Shown: positions 61,357 to 64,000 of the stretch, one piece after another | Layout of the letters: each line of letters opens with the position of its first letter | How positions within the stretch are numbered: the first letter of the stretch is position 1 | NCBI RefSeq assembly: GCF_023347235.1 | Contig: NZ_CP094467.1 | Location: 1,550,001-1,614,000 of the forward strand | Length of the DNA stretch: 64,000 bases | Direction: 5' to 3' | From: Faecalibacterium sp. I4-1-79 | GTDB lineage: Bacteria > Bacillota > Clostridia > Oscillospirales > Ruminococcaceae | Notes under the pieces: model-generated | What the model saw: only the letters and a program-made list of their open reading frames with translations | What the model was told of the DNA's origin: nothing | The model's database searches: none | Made by a program: the position numbers and the translations under genes

Positions 61357-62378
61357 TGGGGGAGAATAGATTTGAATTGCTCAACATTGTCTGCATTGCT
61401 GAGCAAGAAAAGAACATCCAACCCGGTATCGGAACTAATTCGCAACTTTCCAAATTCACAAATAAGACAAGGCATATTGTGTTTATAGCGCCTGTCTGGA
61501 GAGCCATCAGAATTTACATTAAGCCATGTGTTGCCGACTACTTTACTATCCGCAGGCAGATGCGCTTCATCGGTGACATAGTTAGTAGAATCAACTTCAA
61601 ATGACACTTCAGCAATATCGTAGGCACTAATATTTTTGTTGTGAATATAGAATATCTTGTCAGGAAAAATATAGAACGATTCTCGCTGATTTAATGCCAC
61701 GGAGAATACGGGAACATTTGTCCGAAGATAGTAGGGAAGATTAGGCATTCCGAGTACCTTTTCCTCAGAAATGGTTTTCTCTGCGCCGCCATGCTCTCTT
61801 GCGTTACTATTGGTATATGTTTCAGGCACATAGTAAACGGTATCGCAAGCAAATAATTTTCGCCATGCAGTGTACCATTCTTCATAGGCCGCGCGCTGTT
61901 CGTCGGTGAAATCATATTCCAACTTTACAGGTGCGACGTAATGAACATAGAAAAATACGGCAAAAGAAAAAATGGTAAGGAAGAGCCGTTGGGGAGTGTG
62001 AAGAACAATAAAGGCGAGTAAACCAATGGAGCCAATTATGAGAGAGGCTTTATTGAGAAAACGTGTTCGACGAATCTTCTTCATAAGGGCCTTGAAATCA
62101 GAATCTTTATAGTTCTCACGGTCAACAGACTGAATAACTTCGGTATCAATATAAGGGGATTCTTTTGCTGTGTTTCGTCGTGCAGATTTATGCAGGGATT
62201 CCTCTGTCGAGTAACTCAATCCGGTTCCGGGGATGGACGCTGTTTGTCTGATTTTTCCGTTGGCCGTTTTGGTGATTCGGTATCCGGGAACGCCCCACGA
62301 ATACCCAATTCCGCTTCCTGAAATATTGATGCGGAAGCCGCCGCCAAGACGAATACTTTTTCTGTATCTGAATCCCAT
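61353..62378 (-). CDS. DUF4236 domain membrane protein
   Basis: A 341-residue protein beginning with a DUF4236 domain: MGFRYRKSIRLGGGFRINISGSGIGYSWG and ASIPGTGLSYS are its hallmarks. Two membrane helices follow (about residues 110-150), then a soluble region with a PH-like or beta-rich appearance. DUF4236 proteins are found on mobile elements and in chromosomes; the function is unknown. The start at 62376-62378 has a GGTTGTGAGG upstream. Its codon use is less GC-rich than that of the host genes. It may belong to the cargo of the element. Confidence 0.8.
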   Translation of the reverse strand: MGFRYRKSIRLGGGFRINISGSGIGYSWGVPGYRITKTANGKIRQTASIPGTGLSYSTEESLHKSARRNTAKESPYIDTEVIQSVDRENYKDSDFKALMKKIRRTRFLNKASLIIGSIGLLAFIVLHTPQRLFLTIFSFAVFFYVHYVAPVKLEYDFTDEQRAAYEEWYTAWRKLFACDTVYYVPETYTNSNAREHGGAEKTISEEKVLGMPNLPYYLRTNVPVFSVALNQRESFYIFPDKIFYIHNKNISAYDIAEVSFEVDSTNYVTDEAHLPADSKVVGNTWLNVNSDGSPDRRYKHNMPCLICEFGKLRISSDTGLDVLFLLSNADNVEQFKSILPQ

Positions 62379-62492
62379 AACCTCACAACCCTTTCTGTTA
62401 TTTATTCACGGATTTCGGTAGATGGCTGGAATCTGCTTGTAAGCTGTCTTACTCTTTCCAATGGCGTGCTTGCGCCGGGAAGGAGTGAGAAG

Positions 62493-62624
62493 ATGCCTGC
62501 ATCGGATGAGCGCTCCAGACATGGAAATGTGCTTGATGATGTTCTTCGGGAAGAAATCAAGGATTTAACCCCGGAACAGGTCAAGCGGGTGCTTGAGTAC
62601 ATCGAAACGCTGAAACAGCAGTAA
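62493..62624 (+). CDS. 43-residue ORF resembling the tail of an HTH regulator
   Basis: A short reading frame with AAGGAG seven bases before the ATG and a terminator directly after it. Its end, LTPEQVKRVLEYIETLKQQ, is like the C-terminal tail of many XRE regulators, including the end LTDDEMRKVIEYVRFVKFLRE of the repressor on the other strand. It could be a real small protein or the remnant of a regulator gene. The 114 bases before it hold no recognisable promoter. Confidence 0.5.
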   Translation: MPASDERSRHGNVLDDVLREEIKDLTPEQVKRVLEYIETLKQQ

Positions 62625-62640
62625 CGAGCACCGATGGCGC

Positions 62641-62672
62641 GGACAGGCCCTCTTTGGGAGCCTGTCCTTTTT
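62641..62672 (+). terminator. terminator after the 43-residue ORF
   Basis: GGACAGGC (62641-62648) pairs with GCCTGTCC (62660-62667), followed by TTTTTGTT. Confidence 0.85.
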
Positions 62673-62673
62673 G

Positions 62674-62997
62674 TTATTCGCGCAGGAATTTGACGAAGCG
62701 GACGTACTCTATTACCTTTCGCATTTCATCATCTGTCAGATCGTGCGTGGAGTCCATGAGCCGCCTCTGCAAAGCGGAAAGATTCGACTCCGGGAAATCT
62801 ACCTCCCCCCGGAGATAGGCTTCAGACACGCCATAGCGGGCGGCAATAGTGGCGATGTCCGAAGCGGTAGGAACAGATTTTCCCGCTTGCCAGCTCGCAA
62901 CAAGGGTTCTGCTTTTCCCGCACAGGCGCGACATAAAAGCGCCCGATGAACCGTAATGTTCCATCAAATCGACAATGCGTTGGACAGTAATCGTCAT
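62674..62997 (-). CDS. XRE-type helix-turn-helix repressor
   Basis: A 107-residue protein (125 if a GTG at 63051 is used). The N-terminal HTH (about 1-65) reads MTITVQRIVDLMEHYGSSG with SRLCGKSRTLVASWQAGKSVPTASDIATIAARYGVSEAYLRG, the pattern of Cro/CI-like repressors. The C-terminal tail has LTDDEMRKVIEYV. The AAAAGG before the ATG at 62997 is very close, so the first codon is uncertain. Three palindromes lie directly upstream (63043-63124) and a divergent gene follows, a typical immunity-type switch. It probably keeps the element silent. Confidence 0.8.
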   Translation of the reverse strand: MTITVQRIVDLMEHYGSSGAFMSRLCGKSRTLVASWQAGKSVPTASDIATIAARYGVSEAYLRGEVDFPESNLSALQRRLMDSTHDLTDDEMRKVIEYVRFVKFLRE

Positions 62998-63042
62998 CCT
63001 TTTTACCAGCTTTCTTTCTGAAATCTTGTGTAATACGCTGAA

Positions 63043-63124
63043 ATCCAACACTTGTTGGATTTGCGGTCTTGTCGTCTAACAGGTGTTGGATTATTATATA
63101 ATCACAGTCAAACATTTGTTGGAC
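63043..63124. promoter_or_regulatory. three palindromic operators for the element repressor
   Basis: ATCCAACA-CT-TGTTGGAT (63043-63060), GTCTAACA-GG-TGTTGGAT (63074-63091) and GTCAAACA-TT-TGTTGGAC (63107-63124) share a dyad of consensus RTCnAACA-NN-TGTTGGAY. Their centres are 31 and 33 bases apart, close to three helical turns, so bound dimers would face the same side. The middle one lies in the spacer of the rightward promoter. Confidence 0.85.
63069..63097 (+). promoter_or_regulatory. rightward promoter inside the operator array
   Basis: TTGTCG (63069-63074), a 17-base spacer filled by the middle operator, and TATTAT (63092-63097). An alternative TATAAT lies at 63097-63102. Confidence 0.6.
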
Positions 63125-63154
63125 TGCATGAGCAACAACGGAGGTCGAAAAAAT

Positions 63155-63394
63155 ATGAAAATGGTAACGTACAAAGTGCTCAGCAAAGCAATGCGGGAGC
63201 TGACAGGGCAAGTCGCAGAGCTGGATGAAGCCATTGAAATCCGCTTGGTGTTTGGCGAAAAAGTTAAAATCACCATTTCGATGGACTGGGCAACAATGGA
63301 TGCAGCACGGGCCGCAGAACTCGCTGAGCATCTGGCAAAGGCAGCGGAGCTCGTGAACAACTTCAAGTACGCTGGTTATACGATTGTTAGATAA
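63155..63394 (+). CDS. uncharacterised 79-residue element protein
   Basis: A short protein without a family that I recognise. It is mixed in charge, begins MKMVTYKVLSKAMRELTG, and has a long helical stretch rich in Ala and Glu near the C-terminus (DAARAAELAEHLAKAAELV). There is no signal peptide or membrane segment. GGAGG (63140-63144) is ten bases before the ATG at 63155; an in-frame ATG at 63128 lies before this site. It is the first gene under the repressor-controlled promoter, where excision or conjugation regulators often sit. Confidence 0.65.
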   Translation: MKMVTYKVLSKAMRELTGQVAELDEAIEIRLVFGEKVKITISMDWATMDAARAAELAEHLAKAAELVNNFKYAGYTIVR

Positions 63395-63405
63395 GGGGAA
63401 TGGCC

Positions 63406-63993
63406 ATGAAGTATTCAGACATCAACAAGATGTTCACGACAGAGGTGAACAAGTATTTGGAGCAGGGGTATCGCTTCAACACCGCAAGCATGAATGGGAG
63501 TCAAGGTGAACTGGCCAAGGTCGATTTGACCAACGGAACTGAAATCATCCGCATTGTGGCCCGCACTTTTTCCAAGGAGTGGGATAAGCAGGGCGTCGAG
63601 CTGTTCGTTGGCCGCGTGGCCGAGAAAGAGGGCATTCGGCCAGATGTGGCCTATTGCGTCAACACGATTTGGAACGGACGCTTGGAACAAGTCAGCAGCC
63701 AGCGGTTCTACGAGGTGAGCGGCTACGGAGATTCCGACAAGTTCTATGGGACGGAAGCGGACGCCGAAGCGGTCAGCAAAGTCCGTATGAGCCGCTATGC
63801 GCAGAGGCCGAGCCGCAAGGCTGAGGACATGACCAACGCTGAAACCATCAAAATTGCGGTGCGGTTCATTCGCCGGAAGCTTGGCATCAAGAATGTGGAC
63901 AAGAAGCGCATTGAAGTGTTCCGCACGCCTGACCATCGGCACATCATCAATTATCGCGGCAAAGCATATCAGCTAAACAACAAGGAGGTTTGA
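63406..63993 (+). CDS. uncharacterised 195-residue element protein
   Basis: A soluble protein that I do not recognise. It has charged helices, a Cys in DVAYCVNTIWNGRL, and a basic stretch (about 130-165, RPSRKAED...RRKLGIKNVDKKR) that could contact nucleic acid. AAGGGG lies seven bases before the ATG at 63406; the ATG at 63400 is too near. It follows the 79-residue gene by 11 bases in the same operon. A further gene begins directly after it. Confidence 0.65.
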   Translation: MKYSDINKMFTTEVNKYLEQGYRFNTASMNGSQGELAKVDLTNGTEIIRIVARTFSKEWDKQGVELFVGRVAEKEGIRPDVAYCVNTIWNGRLEQVSSQRFYEVSGYGDSDKFYGTEADAEAVSKVRMSRYAQRPSRKAEDMTNAETIKIAVRFIRRKLGIKNVDKKRIEVFRTPDHRHIINYRGKAYQLNNKEV

Positions 63994-63995
63994 CT

Positions 63996-64000
63996 ATGTA
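63996..64000 (+). CDS. start of a further element gene, cut by the window edge
   Basis: An ATG at 63996-63998 lies seven bases after AAGGAGG (63982-63988). Only its first codons are inside the window, so nothing can be said about the product. Confidence 0.5.

Larger units (their letters stand above)
59936..64000. mobile_element. left end of an integrative element inserted after guaA
   Basis: From the guaA stop to the window end the base composition becomes less GC-rich and the gene content changes. It comprises an integrase next to guaA, a DUF4236 protein, an HTH repressor with operators and uncharacterised small genes. Integrative conjugative elements and genomic islands often use the guaA 3' end. 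The right end and the second att site are outside the window, so size and type (ICE, prophage, island) are open. Confidence 0.75.

Overview
The window reads as the chromosome of a GC-rich Gram-positive Firmicute of the Oscillospiraceae (Ruminococcaceae) type. Faecalibacterium or a close relative (Subdoligranulum, Gemmiger) fits best. The basis is gene content: SepF, YlmH, DivIVA, WhiA, RapZ, HPr kinase and RbgA, the miaB-ylbF-mutS-mutL-miaA order, and short tightly packed operons with TTGACA/TATAAT promoters. The genus is inferred from content and composition, not from a marker comparison. No rRNA or tRNA gene was seen.

Layout. 1-1500 (minus strand): the first 90 codons of a Cas3 HD nuclease with its own promoter (a type I CRISPR-Cas operon runs off the left edge), then glsB-like and nth. 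1.6-11.2 kb: rarA, a Fur/PerR-type regulator, miaB, ylbF, mutS, mutL, miaA. 11.2-19.9 kb: an HlyD-like envelope protein, sepF, ylmH, divIVA, ileS, lspA, an RluA-type synthase and a HAD hydrolase. 20-31.9 kb: a ComEA-like protein, ppk1, a SpoIVFA/SpoIVFB-like protease pair, a radical SAM pair, rplS with a structured leader, lepB, rbgA, rnhB, yraN, thrC and a phosphoesterase. 32-40 kb: tig, clpP, clpX, an aspartate aminotransferase, secDF, nrdR. 40.2-44.6 kb: DUF421-DUF4363 divergent from a three-gene gerA/gerB/gerC-type germinant-receptor operon. 44.6-48.4 kb (minus): a Na/phosphate cotransporter with a PhoB/PhoR pair behind a Pho-box-like promoter. 48.6-59.9 kb: hprK, murB, rapZ, whiA, dnaE, pfkA, two small-molecule-binding-type proteins and guaA.

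59.94-64 kb is the left end of an integrated element placed immediately after guaA. It carries a tyrosine recombinase with repeated TGACATCA boxes beside it, a DUF4236 membrane protein, a short HTH-tail ORF, an XRE-type repressor facing three palindromic operators, and the first genes of a rightward operon that leaves the window. Base composition falls visibly here.

The strongest observations are the Pho-box array that ties the phosphate operon to its own two-component system, the three-operator switch in the element, the integrase boxes next to guaA, and sporulation/germination-type genes (gerABC, spoIVFAB-like) in a lineage usually described as non-sporulating. Several structured 5' leaders (rplS, tig, secDF, thrC, pfkA) also stand out; the rplS one belongs to a known class and the others were not recognised.
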